Below are positions 33,086 to 42,288 of a stretch of DNA of 64,000 nucleotides, in pieces; within the stretch, counting starts at the first letter, position 1; each line of letters starts with the position of its first letter. The notes beneath the pieces are model-generated. The model was not told the DNA's origin. It worked only from the letters and a program-made list of their open reading frames with translations, and searched no databases. The position numbers and the translations under genes were made by a program. This stretch comes from Citrobacter youngae ATCC 29220 (lineage in GTDB: Bacteria; Pseudomonadota; Gammaproteobacteria; Enterobacterales; Enterobacteriaceae): contig NZ_GG730299.1 of the NCBI RefSeq assembly GCF_000155975.1, positions 1,584,734 through 1,648,733 of the forward strand. Direction: 5' to 3'.

Positions 33086-33116
33086 AAGCCTGCTTAGGAA
33101 ACTAAGCAGGCTTTTT
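33086..33116 (+). terminator. intrinsic terminator after tRNA-Asn
   Basis: The stem aagcctgcttag with ctaagcaggctt and a gaaa loop is followed by ttttt. Confidence 0.85.
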
Positions 33117-33174
33117 GCTTTCTGACTTTCTGATTCAGCGGGTTTGCGTCAAAAACTGCCTCCGCGCATGTTGA

Positions 33175-33384
33175 TTTCCCGCTCTTCATCGGAGGAATCA
33201 AATCTTTCCGGCTATCGGCCATCTGGATCTGGTGTTCCCCGGCGACCACAATTCGTATAAACCAATGAGTGAAAGCACCACTAACCGGGCATTGCGTCTG
33301 ATGGGGTATGACACAAAAACCGATATCTGTAGGCATGGTTTCCGGGCGATTGCCTGTAGCGCACAGGTGGAATCCGAGCAGTGA
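33175..33384 (+). pseudogene. P4-type tyrosine integrase remnant
   Basis: The open stretch reads HRRNQIFPAIGH, LVFPGDHNSYKPMSEST and YDTKTDICRHGFRAIACSA, which matches the catalytic-core middle of P4-family integrases (VFPG, KPMSE and HGFR boxes; HGFR contains the active-site H-x-x-R). It is preceded by an in-frame stop and cut shortly after ACSAQVES, so the N-terminal arm-binding domain and the catalytic Tyr are gone. Its position next to a tRNA-Asn 3' end marks a decayed island junction. Confidence 0.8.
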
Positions 33385-33411
33385 TCACATCGACTTTCTT
33401 GTGTAAAAGGT

Positions 33412-34218
33412 CTATGGCTTTATTGGATAGTTTTCAAATAAAATTGACTGAACTTTGTCCGATGAGTCAAGGCAGAAGCTGAGTTTCATATCGAAGTATT
33501 GATAGAATCTGCACTCATCTCCAGAGTCTAATTTACTTTTTGTGCCATATTTTGAAGTAACCACACGCCAGTCATCCCCGACTTTTACACCTCTTGCTGT
33601 TTCATATTTGTCATCTACAAATGTAATTCCTGACACATATGTGTCGTTAAAACCTAATCTTCTCTCAATAATGTCATTTGTTTGAGATATTATTACCATT
33701 GCATTTTTAATGATTAACGCCCAGGATTCGAACCCATGATTAAAACCATGGTTATCAGGCTCAGGGAGTTTCAATCCTGATTCTTTTCCCCATGTATTTA
33801 ACTCTGGAGTTGCTTTTCCAAGAAGATTGACATTTTGTCCATTTATCTTCCATGAGAAATCCGAGTACGTAAGTTCTTTTTGCTGATCATCATCAGCAAT
33901 AATATCTTCATTCCGCACCCATCCATCAACGACCGCACCATTTTTGTTTATGTAGTTTACAAAAGAAAAACCATTCATCTCTCTATATTTGAGAAATTTA
34001 TCATTATTTATCAAGAAAATACTTGTTTTACATTCTTTTTTGGGTAAAGAAAAGAAATAAATCCGTCCATTTGATTGCACTTTTTCCGGGGGTGGTTCTT
34101 GGTTTGTATTGTATGGATAGTCAGCACTGCTTGCTGTACAATTTATTGCAGCAATAGAACTAAATGCGAATAATAATAACGACAAGAAAATCGATATCTG
34201 TATCTTACACTTATTCAT
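33412..34218 (-). CDS. secreted SH3-like protein, immunity-like (paralog A)
   Basis: I do not recognise a named family. From MNKCKIQISIF (ATG with GGAGG six bases before) it is 268 aa with a signal peptide (IFLSLLLFAFSSIAA). The N-terminal half contains an SH3-like pattern FSFVNYINKNGAVVDGWVR; the C-terminal half has TARGVKVGDDWRVVTSKYG and paired Cys. It is a clear paralog of the product at 34661 (shared FVNY-NG-VDGWV and RG-GD-W-V-KYG). Periplasmic paralog pairs of this kind often are immunity proteins to secreted toxins; that is inference. Base composition is much more AT-rich than the core genes. Confidence 0.7.
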   Translation of the reverse strand: MNKCKIQISIFLSLLLFAFSSIAAINCTASSADYPYNTNQEPPPEKVQSNGRIYFFSLPKKECKTSIFLINNDKFLKYREMNGFSFVNYINKNGAVVDGWVRNEDIIADDDQQKELTYSDFSWKINGQNVNLLGKATPELNTWGKESGLKLPEPDNHGFNHGFESWALIIKNAMVIISQTNDIIERRLGFNDTYVSGITFVDDKYETARGVKVGDDWRVVTSKYGTKSKLDSGDECRFYQYFDMKLSFCLDSSDKVQSILFENYPIKP

Positions 34219-34251
34219 CAATTCCTCCTTTGTAAACTGGTACATCAACAA

Positions 34252-34640
34252 TTAATTCTTTATTATATTCATGAAAGTCACCACAAAGGTTCGGGTATCT
34301 CCTGCCGCAGCCTTATAAAGCGCGTCGATAAGGCTACGGAAGAACCCAACAGGCACGTTCTTTCCATCAGGAATCAAAACTCGTCGGCTCAGCAACTTTC
34401 GTTCTGAATCCGGCTTAGCCAGATCATACTGCGACAAAAGTCAGGCTCTGCCTGCCCTTTGAGGGCATAAGCATTTTCCGATCGCAGTTGCCAGTATTGC
34501 TCTTTTGTCGTTTTATCAACGTCCGTTTGCACCTGATTCTTTAACAGGAGCCTGCTCCTGGTAATCACCCTGGTATCCTTCGTAGAGGTTCTGGTTTAGG
34601 ACATCAAAGCGAGTCCAGCCAGCAACTGAATCTCCAGATT
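34252..34640 (-). pseudogene. gene debris, possible C-terminal end of a lost effector
   Basis: Three minus-strand segments in different frames read as one protein end: GDSVAGWTRFDVLNQNLYEG (about 34560-34640), then KTTKEQYWQLRSENAYALKG (about 34450-34530), then YDLAKPDSERKLLSRRVLIP to a stop at 34252. Two frameshifts separate them. The fragment lies between two paralogous secreted-protein genes. The family is not recognised; a lost effector gene with immunity genes on both sides would fit, but this is inference. Confidence 0.45.
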
Positions 34641-34660
34641 CTACCGGGTATAGTTTTAAG

Positions 34661-35470
34661 CTAATTATTAATGATATCGGTGAGTTCAATAGATTCGACT
34701 CTATTATTATTTTTACAAAATGTAATTTTCTTATTAAAATATGGATAATACATACAAGAATCTCCTTCATCAGTTTCCCCGATACCATATTTATCAGAAA
34801 CCTTATTCCATTCATCACCGATCGAGATTCCTCTGGAGGTTTTAAATTCGCTGCCTGATATATTGAAATCTGCCAGATATGTTTCATAACTATTCGGTTC
34901 TACCGCATACTTTAATCTATTTTTTATAATTGCATTTGCTTCATTAAACACAATATATCCACCAGAAAATGAAAGCGACCAATTGTTTTCATCAATTCCA
35001 GCCAATGTGGGTTCAGAAACATTTAATTTATTATTTTTTGCCCACGCATTAAACTGCAAATCTGTAACACCGAGGCTTATACTGGAACTATTCTTATAGG
35101 ACACTTGAAAATCAATCGATGATAAAGGACGGACTGCATTATTTTTATTCTCTGGCAAATTGGTTAACCCGTTCTCGGCTACCCACCCATCAATAACCTT
35201 ACCATTTCTGTCAAAATAATTGACAAAAACATAACCATTGCTTTTATAATACGCAAGTAATTTGTCGTCATTAATAACAAAAACATTCCCCTGCTTACAA
35301 CTAGCATTAGGTGATGAATAAAAATATAATCTTTTTATTCCGCCCACCATTACTTCTTTAGGTGGTGTGATTGAAGTAGTACTATCACTTGAATCCATAC
35401 TTAGACAGGTGCCATACGCATCTGCAACAGTAAAAAAAATAAAAACACTTATTAGGATTTTCTTCATCAT
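34661..35470 (-). CDS. secreted SH3-like protein, immunity-like (paralog B)
   Basis: This 269-residue protein has a signal peptide (KKILISVFIFFTVADAYG). It shares with paralog A an SH3-like stretch (VFVNYFDRNGKVIDGWVAENG), a central NAWAKNNKLNVSEPTLAG region and the C-terminal motif TSRGISIGDEWNKVSDKYGI followed by a Cys-aromatic stretch. Sequence divergence between the two is considerable, so the duplication is old or the copies were acquired separately. Likely periplasmic; immunity function is inferred from context only. Confidence 0.7.
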   Translation of the reverse strand: MMKKILISVFIFFTVADAYGTCLSMDSSDSTTSITPPKEVMVGGIKRLYFYSSPNASCKQGNVFVINDDKLLAYYKSNGYVFVNYFDRNGKVIDGWVAENGLTNLPENKNNAVRPLSSIDFQVSYKNSSSISLGVTDLQFNAWAKNNKLNVSEPTLAGIDENNWSLSFSGGYIVFNEANAIIKNRLKYAVEPNSYETYLADFNISGSEFKTSRGISIGDEWNKVSDKYGIGETDEGDSCMYYPYFNKKITFCKNNNRVESIELTDIINN

Positions 35471-35554
35471 TTAACTCTTATGATTTCTTGCAATAACCGC
35501 AGCATTCGCATTCAGCGTATTAATGGTAACATCTTTATTAGCATGTTTTCACTA

Positions 35555-36025
35555 TTAGTTATCGGCGCAATGACCTGTTGCACTGGAAACAAATGACACT
35601 GAGTCCATAAGCCACCTATCATTATTTTTGACGAGGTTTATTTTGTATTTAGACTCACTATCAAGGTGACCAAGTGTCAATTCAACAATGGCTTTATCAT
35701 TATTTAATAATGATATATTCGTGGTGATTTCACTAACCCACTCAGGGCATATCTCCTGTACATTTGTAAAGTAATCAGATCCTGAATCATCTTCGCTTTT
35801 CAGCTTCTGAAGATGTTTTGTTGTGAAACTGTCAATAGCCTGCTGACTTTGTTCGAGCCCATGCCCAACGTCAGAGTCATCCCAGGCAGTCAGGTAGTCA
35901 AAATAAAAATGGCTAACAACAGATTCTGGAGAACGACTTATGTCGGAAGCTCCGAAGCTAAAGTTTGAAAAAATGGACAAAAGTAAGGCACAGAATATCG
36001 TGAGTAATTTTAAATTAGGTTTCAT
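35555..36025 (-). CDS. secreted DUF3828-like protein
   Basis: This small periplasmic protein (about 156 aa from MKPNLKLLTIF) has a signal peptide ending in NFSFGA. The beginning of the mature part, SPESVVSHFYFDYL, and the ending NDRWLMDSVSF resemble DUF3828/NTF2-like lipid-free periplasmic proteins often found among immunity genes. An alternative start nine bases upstream exists. Function unknown. Confidence 0.65.
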   Translation of the reverse strand: MKPNLKLLTIFCALLLSIFSNFSFGASDISRSPESVVSHFYFDYLTAWDDSDVGHGLEQSQQAIDSFTTKHLQKLKSEDDSGSDYFTNVQEICPEWVSEITTNISLLNNDKAIVELTLGHLDSESKYKINLVKNNDRWLMDSVSFVSSATGHCADN

Positions 36026-36232
36026 GGTATACATCTTTCCTTATTCAGAATTCGCGTCACTTTTAGCATTTAAACAGTCAGTCGTTAAAATATTTACTGT
36101 TAATTTTGTTTCACTGAATAATATATGTAATGATGAAATTAGGCGACAAGAATATAAGATCTGAGCTGTCGGAACCGGAACCAGGGACGCCTTTATGCGT
36201 CCCCTTTTCCCACGGTGAATCTAAAGCGGACG

Positions 36233-37537
36233 TTAGTCTTCCGCAACCCAATAAAAATAATACATATATATAGCAACCAACCGTTGTTTATAAAAATAGA
36301 ACATAGCTCGAGGTGATAGTTTTTCTTCCGGAAAGTCCACTCCAATGCTTTTCGTATAGGTAATTTCTGTCGTGTTAAAATATTTTGCACGCTTCTGGTC
36401 ACCAGGATTAGATTGCGTATCCGGCAGGTTCAACCAGTTATCAAAACCATCCGTGTACCAAGGGAGTCGCTTACTGAATAAATGATCGCCTTGTGGCGTT
36501 TTTATATCACTATCGAAAAGGCCTGTAGCTGCATTTTGTATTGTTACAATACCATGGTTCGAATCAGGGTCATCCTCAACAAACTGATTATTACGTCGAT
36601 CGATCGCGTTATCTGCATCTGTTACCGTAATTTGATATTTTCCCTGAAACATTTTTATGAGTTGATCAGGGGTTATGTTGTTATCAACATTCACCCCATT
36701 AAATTCCAATGTTAAATTATCGGGCACACCAACCAAACTACCCAAAATAAAATGATTATCCTTCTGTATAAATGCTGCATTACTATACTGGTGGTAAACA
36801 TATTTATCCAGAGGTGCATAATTTACCGTATAAAAAAATTGTTCATCACTTTGGCCCGATTCCGGACCAAAAAGAGCACCGATATTTTCACTATTTGTTT
36901 GCCCATCGAGAACATTAAAACTCACCGGATTATCTAACACAGTGGGGGCTGGCAACCATACCAGGAAAGGTTTCGCCAGGTCGTCATCATGAAATTTAAT
37001 CATAAAATTTTCTGTGCGTTTCAGATTTGTCCAACCTTTCTTTTTGTTATAAAAAGAGTATGAGGAATTTGTATGAGCTGTAATAAAACCATCCATGATA
37101 CCATCAAGGGTATATGTCTCGTCATTCACTTGATTCATACTACTATCCAATAATAAATCGCTGATATGTACCCATCCCGAAGGAGTTTCATGATATACCG
37201 CGTAATAATCATCTTCACTTGCATAAGTAGCACTTGCCCCACCATTATCACCTAAAACAGTAAATGGCACTAGTGCATAGTCGGTATTATCGTTCTTGAG
37301 ATTTCCAATTAAAATAGATTTTCCATCTCCATTTTTATATGACCTTATGACACTTTCATCATTTACGTTATTATTAAATCCTAGTTTTTTAAGAATGTCG
37401 GGAAGATCCTTTTCAAAGACAGAAACTAATCGTTTAACATAGTCGGGTGAAAGTTCCTGTGGCTCATAATTTATGTCTTTAGCAAAAGCGCATTGACAAA
37501 ATAATACCATGACAACAAACAACTGCGACCAACGCAT
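36233..37537 (-). CDS. secreted protein of unknown function
   Basis: I do not recognise the family. The ATG at 37537 (MRWSQLFVVMVLFCQCAFA) is chosen because GAAGGA lies just upstream and it starts a clean signal peptide; the open frame runs 47 codons further. The 434-residue mature protein is rich in Asn and Asp (NNNVND, DDPDSNHG) and contains a segment like an N-terminal lysozyme-inhibitor/DUF1311 context only by loose resemblance. It lies in the AT-rich block of small secreted proteins, immediately downstream of the SMI1/KNR4 gene. Confidence 0.65.
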   Translation of the reverse strand: MRWSQLFVVMVLFCQCAFAKDINYEPQELSPDYVKRLVSVFEKDLPDILKKLGFNNNVNDESVIRSYKNGDGKSILIGNLKNDNTDYALVPFTVLGDNGGASATYASEDDYYAVYHETPSGWVHISDLLLDSSMNQVNDETYTLDGIMDGFITAHTNSSYSFYNKKKGWTNLKRTENFMIKFHDDDLAKPFLVWLPAPTVLDNPVSFNVLDGQTNSENIGALFGPESGQSDEQFFYTVNYAPLDKYVYHQYSNAAFIQKDNHFILGSLVGVPDNLTLEFNGVNVDNNITPDQLIKMFQGKYQITVTDADNAIDRRNNQFVEDDPDSNHGIVTIQNAATGLFDSDIKTPQGDHLFSKRLPWYTDGFDNWLNLPDTQSNPGDQKRAKYFNTTEITYTKSIGVDFPEEKLSPRAMFYFYKQRLVAIYMYYFYWVAED

Positions 37538-37682
37538 CAAGCATTCCTTCGTGCCTTTTTGAAGGGCCGTAGTATAACTAAAGGAATACCATTTTACATT
37601 TCCCATATTGGACTTCGCCTCCCTCCTGGGTTGAATAGAATCTCCCTGCCCCTGATAGCTACGGAGGCCGGAGATCACAATG

Positions 37683-38228
37683 TTATTGTTTATTTTTTTG
37701 GGCCATCCATTTGTGCATTCTTTCTATAAGCGCATGGATTTGCTCTGAATAAACTTCTAAAAATGATTTATTTACTACAGTAACTTCATCGCCATCAACT
37801 TCAACAAAAGCGCCATCCTTCCGCGCCCCCCAGAAATGCCCTGTCTTCCCATAAACTCTTAGTAGTGGAAGAATATCCCTGACCCCGAAACGCTCTACAA
37901 ACTGATCATAGATACTCATAATGCTCGCCCATTCCGGGAGCTGTTCTGCCTCAATCCCTAAAAGGATGACGCCAGACTGAAACTCCCACGCCTGCCGAAC
38001 TTCAAGAAACTCAGGTTCTGGCCACAGTTCTTCTTTTGCAAAGATACTGAGTCCATTATATTGCAGAGAGAACGCCAAAAGGTTATCAGGAATTTTAACA
38101 CCCGTTTTTTCTTTAATCAGATCAACAGCCTCCTGTGTAGGAGGTCGAGATACAATATGATCAAATTCATCCTTTCTGGCAGCCTTAGCTATTGCTATCA
38201 TGTCTTTGTAGAACTGTTCTGATGACAT
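37683..38228 (-). CDS. SMI1/KNR4-family protein, probable immunity protein
   Basis: This 181-residue cytoplasmic protein has the SMI1/KNR4 (SUKH) superfamily pattern: an early helix with IKEKTGVKIPDNLLAFSLQYNGLSI and a late FLEVYSEQIHALI. SUKH proteins are common immunity proteins against contact-dependent and type VI-delivered nuclease and other toxins. No cognate toxin is visible within several kilobases. The ATG has GGAG nine bases upstream. Cytoplasmic, no signal peptide. Confidence 0.75.
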   Translation of the reverse strand: MSSEQFYKDMIAIAKAARKDEFDHIVSRPPTQEAVDLIKEKTGVKIPDNLLAFSLQYNGLSIFAKEELWPEPEFLEVRQAWEFQSGVILLGIEAEQLPEWASIMSIYDQFVERFGVRDILPLLRVYGKTGHFWGARKDGAFVEVDGDEVTVVNKSFLEVYSEQIHALIERMHKWMAQKNKQ

Positions 38229-38336
38229 TTATTAGTACTCCTTTTTAATAAAATGATATATTCTGATTCTCTACTACACGCTGATTTTACTTTTCCAGGT
38301 AACCTTTTTCTCTCACAACTCATATCAAATGCGTTT

Positions 38337-39353
38337 CTATTTATTAGAATTAGTATAACAAGGATATGATTTTGAGATGTTCTGAAAAATGGATTTATCT
38401 TTCCGGCCAATACTAAAAGCAGAGCGATATAAAGAGCCTGTTACTTTGTTATAAACATATACAGGGTATATGTAATCACCCCTTTTGTTACCATGAGTAA
38501 TCCTTCTGTTGATATTCGTCTCCATAGTTTGACTTTCATTAAACATAATGATGATTTCATCACCGGATGAAATAAATGGCGGTAAACAGCCCCACAATGC
38601 CACATAATCCTTGTCAACTCGATTCCATTGAAATTGAATATCTAAATCATCACATTTCATATAGACAGAAACATAATCAGAGGCTATTCCCTGCCTACTG
38701 TTAAACTGGTCATGCTTTATAATCGTTGTCAGGGAAGCAACACCTTCGATTAAAATTAAATCATCGGGTAGATTCTCTTTTAAAGAATCTACATTAACAG
38801 TCGACGAATCATCAATGTAAGAAGGATATTTAAATAAGTCCAGAGTTGCATTGTTTATAACCCCTTCCAGTTCAGTCATTACCGGATGGGAAACTTGCTT
38901 TAAGGATGAATAACTTGTCAGAGTCCAGGATAATGAACAAAGGAAAATAGTTAGCCAAACAAAGAATAGCCAGTATAAATCAGTAAAATAATACGTAACA
39001 ACAGATAAAGTAGCAAACACTAATAATGATAGCATGGATGAACTGGTACATTGCTTGAATTTTTCTCGCGCCTCTGAAACGCTTTGAAACGTTAATACAT
39101 TACCAGAACCATCACTTAACCAGTGAACCCAATAATGGCCACCATACTTTCTCTGAGCGATAAGATACAGTGTCCCATTGTTATGTATTTTTTCAAATAA
39201 GCTCACACGTTTAAATGACTTAATATCAAAGTAGAAAAATAAATTTTCGTAACGGTATCTAATATATGAACCTTCCGTGTCACTTAAACCTGTTGGCATT
39301 CTACTCTCTAAAACACGGCTATAATCGAGTTTAAAATAATGAAATTCATTCAC
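38337..39353 (-). CDS. membrane protein of unknown function
   Basis: The 338-residue protein has two adjacent membrane helices at about residues 104-145 (SMLSLLVFATLSVVTYYF, then LYWLFFVWLTIFLCSLSW) between soluble N- and C-terminal domains, which would both lie on the same side of the membrane. I recognise no family. It lies in the same AT-rich block as the immunity-like genes and may be an integral immunity protein, which is inference. Confidence 0.6.
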   Translation of the reverse strand: MNEFHYFKLDYSRVLESRMPTGLSDTEGSYIRYRYENLFFYFDIKSFKRVSLFEKIHNNGTLYLIAQRKYGGHYWVHWLSDGSGNVLTFQSVSEAREKFKQCTSSSMLSLLVFATLSVVTYYFTDLYWLFFVWLTIFLCSLSWTLTSYSSLKQVSHPVMTELEGVINNATLDLFKYPSYIDDSSTVNVDSLKENLPDDLILIEGVASLTTIIKHDQFNSRQGIASDYVSVYMKCDDLDIQFQWNRVDKDYVALWGCLPPFISSGDEIIIMFNESQTMETNINRRITHGNKRGDYIYPVYVYNKVTGSLYRSAFSIGRKDKSIFQNISKSYPCYTNSNK

Positions 39354-39713
39354 GACTTCTTCTCTTTTGTCAATTTTGTAACTAAGAGTTCACCACAATA
39401 AAATGCTATTCCCGACAACAAGTCCATACTAAATAGCAGGTACACTACCGCTTGCATCTATAGCAGGCGCATCACTTACCACACTATGTACGACTATTGC
39501 CCTTGCCGCAGTTTCAATGTCTTTACCACAAAGCGTCAACCCTATCAGCACAGACACAACGTTCTGTTGTTTGCAATATATTGATATTTATAGTCATAGG
39601 TAAAAGTCCATAATTGGTATAAGCAAAAAATCGGCATTTTCATCGGGCTTTCAGCCTTCAGACTCAGTTGGCCGGTTCGGTCAAACAGCCCATGCTTGTT
39701 CTCCAACAAAAAT

Positions 39714-40016
39714 CTATTCTTCAACAGGTATGAATACGGAACCACAATCATCCCGCTTCATTAACAACCAGTAATGACCTTTATCCAGATAAAACCAGGC
39801 AACTAAGCCTACCTGCAGGGCATTATGATGCTCCGAATCCTCTTCTGCACCATAAGTGAATTCATACTCAGCCGGTTTAAATTTTTCAAAAAAAATCCAC
39901 GGGATGACTCCGTAATCCGTCCGGTATACAAATTCTAAGATTGAAACACCGCTTTTCAGAATAATAAAGCATCTTGTGAATCCCAGTGAGCTGGCTATTT
40001 CTCGTATAATTTGCAC
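39714..40016 (-). CDS. small hypothetical protein, GTG start
   Basis: The 100-residue frame begins with GTG at 40016 and has no ATG before an in-frame stop upstream. It contains FVYRTDYGVIPWIFFEKFKPAEYEF and ends FIPVEE. No family recognised. It is divergent from the desaturase gene with only about 29 bases between starts, so either its start is further inside or it is a fragment. About 350 bases downstream (39360-39713) hold only short open frames and no supported gene. Confidence 0.4.
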   Translation of the reverse strand: MQIIREIASSLGFTRCFIILKSGVSILEFVYRTDYGVIPWIFFEKFKPAEYEFTYGAEEDSEHHNALQVGLVAWFYLDKGHYWLLMKRDDCGSVFIPVEE

Positions 40017-40045
40017 AGTTATCGAGCAAAACTTATGGATGAATC

Positions 40046-40978
40046 ATGCGACTTACCGCTAATACACTACTCCTGCTTTTCTCCCTGTGTCTCTCTGCAT
40101 CCTGCCTGTGGGCAGCCAGCCACTCAGCGTGGTATTGGGGGCTAATAGCCGTCTGGTTTTTCGCCCTGATTAACAACATGCCATTTGCAATTATGCATGA
40201 GGCGGTACATGGCGTTGCCTCCCGCTATGACTGGGGTAACCGGCTTATTGGCATCGTGGCCGGATGGGCATTCCCAACGTCATTTTTATTACAACGTCGT
40301 GCACATCTGAATCATCATGACAATAACCGTACAGACGGTGAACTGTATGACTACTATCTCGACCATCAACCTAAATGGCTACGTAACATCTGGCTTTATG
40401 GCGGAAATTTACTGGGCTTGTATTACTTTTGCGTGGTTCTGGGAAATGCTATCTGGTTGGTGGCATGGTGGTTTTATCGCTCAGATGTTTTTGTCAAAAA
40501 AATTGGCCCGGCCCTCGGTTTTGGTGCCCAAATCCCTGAATTAATCAAACTACCGCCGCTGGCAGTGTGGTGTGAACTGGCGCTGGCCTTTGTTTATCAG
40601 GCGTTACTCTTCTGGCTTCTGGATTTGAACATCCTCGGTTATATCGCCTGCCTGTGGGCCTTTGGGCTGCACTGGTCAGCGTTACAATATGTCAATCACG
40701 CCTGGACACGCCGGGATATAAAAAATGGTGCCTGGAACCTGAAAGTACTGCCGTTTTCCCGCTGGCTGGCACTCAACTATTACTGTCACCTGGCGCATCA
40801 TCAACATCCCGCGGCCCCGTGGTTCGAACTTCCTTCTCTGGTCGACGACCAACCAAGACCCACTTTCTGGCGCATCTATTTTAGCCTCTGGCGTCACGGC
40901 GTACGCCCGGCACCGCCGATGGGTGCCCCTGCTGACATAGAATTTGTGTTTCCCGCAGAGAAGGCGCCGGGACGATGA
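40046..40978 (+). CDS. membrane fatty acid desaturase-like protein
   Basis: This 310-residue integral membrane protein has the three histidine boxes of the di-iron fatty-acid desaturase/hydroxylase family: HEAVHG (about residues 51-56), HLNHH (about 88-92) and HLAHHQHP (about 249-256), with hydrophobic pairs of helices between. It would oxidise an acyl chain or another lipid at the membrane with O2 and an electron donor. Substrate unknown. It is the first gene of a two-gene operon; the radical SAM gene downstream overlaps by ATGA. Part of the lipid-modification-like cluster. Confidence 0.85.
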   Translation: MRLTANTLLLLFSLCLSASCLWAASHSAWYWGLIAVWFFALINNMPFAIMHEAVHGVASRYDWGNRLIGIVAGWAFPTSFLLQRRAHLNHHDNNRTDGELYDYYLDHQPKWLRNIWLYGGNLLGLYYFCVVLGNAIWLVAWWFYRSDVFVKKIGPALGFGAQIPELIKLPPLAVWCELALAFVYQALLFWLLDLNILGYIACLWAFGLHWSALQYVNHAWTRRDIKNGAWNLKVLPFSRWLALNYYCHLAHHQHPAAPWFELPSLVDDQPRPTFWRIYFSLWRHGVRPAPPMGAPADIEFVFPAEKAPGR

Positions 40979-42288
40979 GAGTATTACTCATTCTGCCATT
41001 TGATCGAACCTGGAGGCGCAAAGGCGCTTTTTCAACCTCAATTGGCTATGCCCCGTTGACGCTGACAACGCTGGCAGCGCTAATCCCATCAGATTTGCAT
41101 GCGGAAGTAGACATTGTTGACGAGGGCGTCAGCCAACCGAAACTGGACGGCAATTACGATATTGTCGGGATTACTGCCACCGCATCATCATCCCCCAGAG
41201 CGTGGTTCCTGTGCGCCCATTGGCGCGCCAGAGGGGCGCACGTCGTAGTGGGCGGAGCACATGCAACGCTGGTGCCAGAGGAGGCCTCCCAACACGCAGA
41301 CACAGTATTCATTGGACTGGCAGAACGAACCTGGCCACAGTTTTTGTATGATTTTGCCGCCGGTCGGCCACAAGCATTCTACAGACATGAACCACAAAGA
41401 GATTGCTTACCGATGCCAACTCCATTGCGGGAACTGCTGGCTCCCCGTTATATGAAAATCCCCACCATCGTCGCCAATCGCGGCTGTCGCCTCAACTGTG
41501 ATTTCTGTTCAATTCAGCATCAATGGGGGAAACGAGGTTTGACTCGCCCCATAGAGGAAGTGATTACGGAAATACGCAGTCACGGCGCAAAGCGGTGGAT
41601 ATTTCTCGACCCCAATATTTATTCCGAGCGGGCATATTCGCTGGCGTTGTTTAATGCACTTACCCCGCTAAATATTCGTTGGTCAGGCCTCTCTACGCTG
41701 AGCATCGTAGACGACGGTGAAATATTCGAGGCGATGAAGCGCAGCGGCTGTGAAGGACTATTACTGGGACTAGAAAATTTGAGTCAGGAAACGATGCAGC
41801 AGATTGGCAAACCGACCAATCGGGTTAGTGAATACAGACGGCAAATCAGCAAGCTTAGGGAAAATGGGATCGCGAGCCTGGGTTGCTTCGTTTTAGGGTT
41901 TGACGAAGATACAGAACAAAGTATTCACCAGACGATAAAAGATATCCCCGCTCTTGGTCTGGATCTGGTCCGTTTTTCCGTTCTGACGCCCCTGCCTGGA
42001 ACCTCACTGCATCAACGACTGGTTAATGAAAATCGCATTCTGACAAATGATCTAAGCCTGTATGACAATGAACACATTGTCTTTAAGCCTAAAAATATGT
42101 CGCCTGAACGTTTGCAGGCTCTGCTGCATGATGCCTGGCGCGAGAGCTATCAGGTAAAGCATATTCTGCACCGCGCCCTTAGCAGGCCAGGTAGTCGCTG
42201 GCTAAGGCTGGCGGCAAATATTGGTTTTCGCCTGTATGCCGCCAGGCTACGTCGGGAGAAAGTTGCGTTATTCAGGCCAGAGGGCTAG
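40975..42288 (+). CDS. B12-binding-domain radical SAM protein RS1
   Basis: The 437-residue protein has an N-terminal cobalamin-binding-like Rossmann domain (about 1-140, with VVVGGAHATLVPEE) and a radical SAM core with the [4Fe-4S] motif CRLNCDFC (Cys 171, 175, 178). Enzymes of this type methylate or rearrange unactivated carbons, for example in hopanoid and chlorophyll biosynthesis. The canonical D-x-H-x-x-G cobalamin axial-ligand motif is absent. It resembles RS5 most closely (shared PLTLTTLAAL and a LAANIGFRLYAARL type tail). It overlaps the desaturase by ATGA and converges on the minus-strand operon. Confidence 0.85.
   Translation: MRVLLILPFDRTWRRKGAFSTSIGYAPLTLTTLAALIPSDLHAEVDIVDEGVSQPKLDGNYDIVGITATASSSPRAWFLCAHWRARGAHVVVGGAHATLVPEEASQHADTVFIGLAERTWPQFLYDFAAGRPQAFYRHEPQRDCLPMPTPLRELLAPRYMKIPTIVANRGCRLNCDFCSIQHQWGKRGLTRPIEEVITEIRSHGAKRWIFLDPNIYSERAYSLALFNALTPLNIRWSGLSTLSIVDDGEIFEAMKRSGCEGLLLGLENLSQETMQQIGKPTNRVSEYRRQISKLRENGIASLGCFVLGFDEDTEQSIHQTIKDIPALGLDLVRFSVLTPLPGTSLHQRLVNENRILTNDLSLYDNEHIVFKPKNMSPERLQALLHDAWRESYQVKHILHRALSRPGSRWLRLAANIGFRLYAARLRREKVALFRPEG

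Noticed and set aside
39545..39713. Short minus-strand frame with GLFDRTGQLSLKAESP
   Set aside because: It looks like a fragment but matches no family I recognise and has no start signal.
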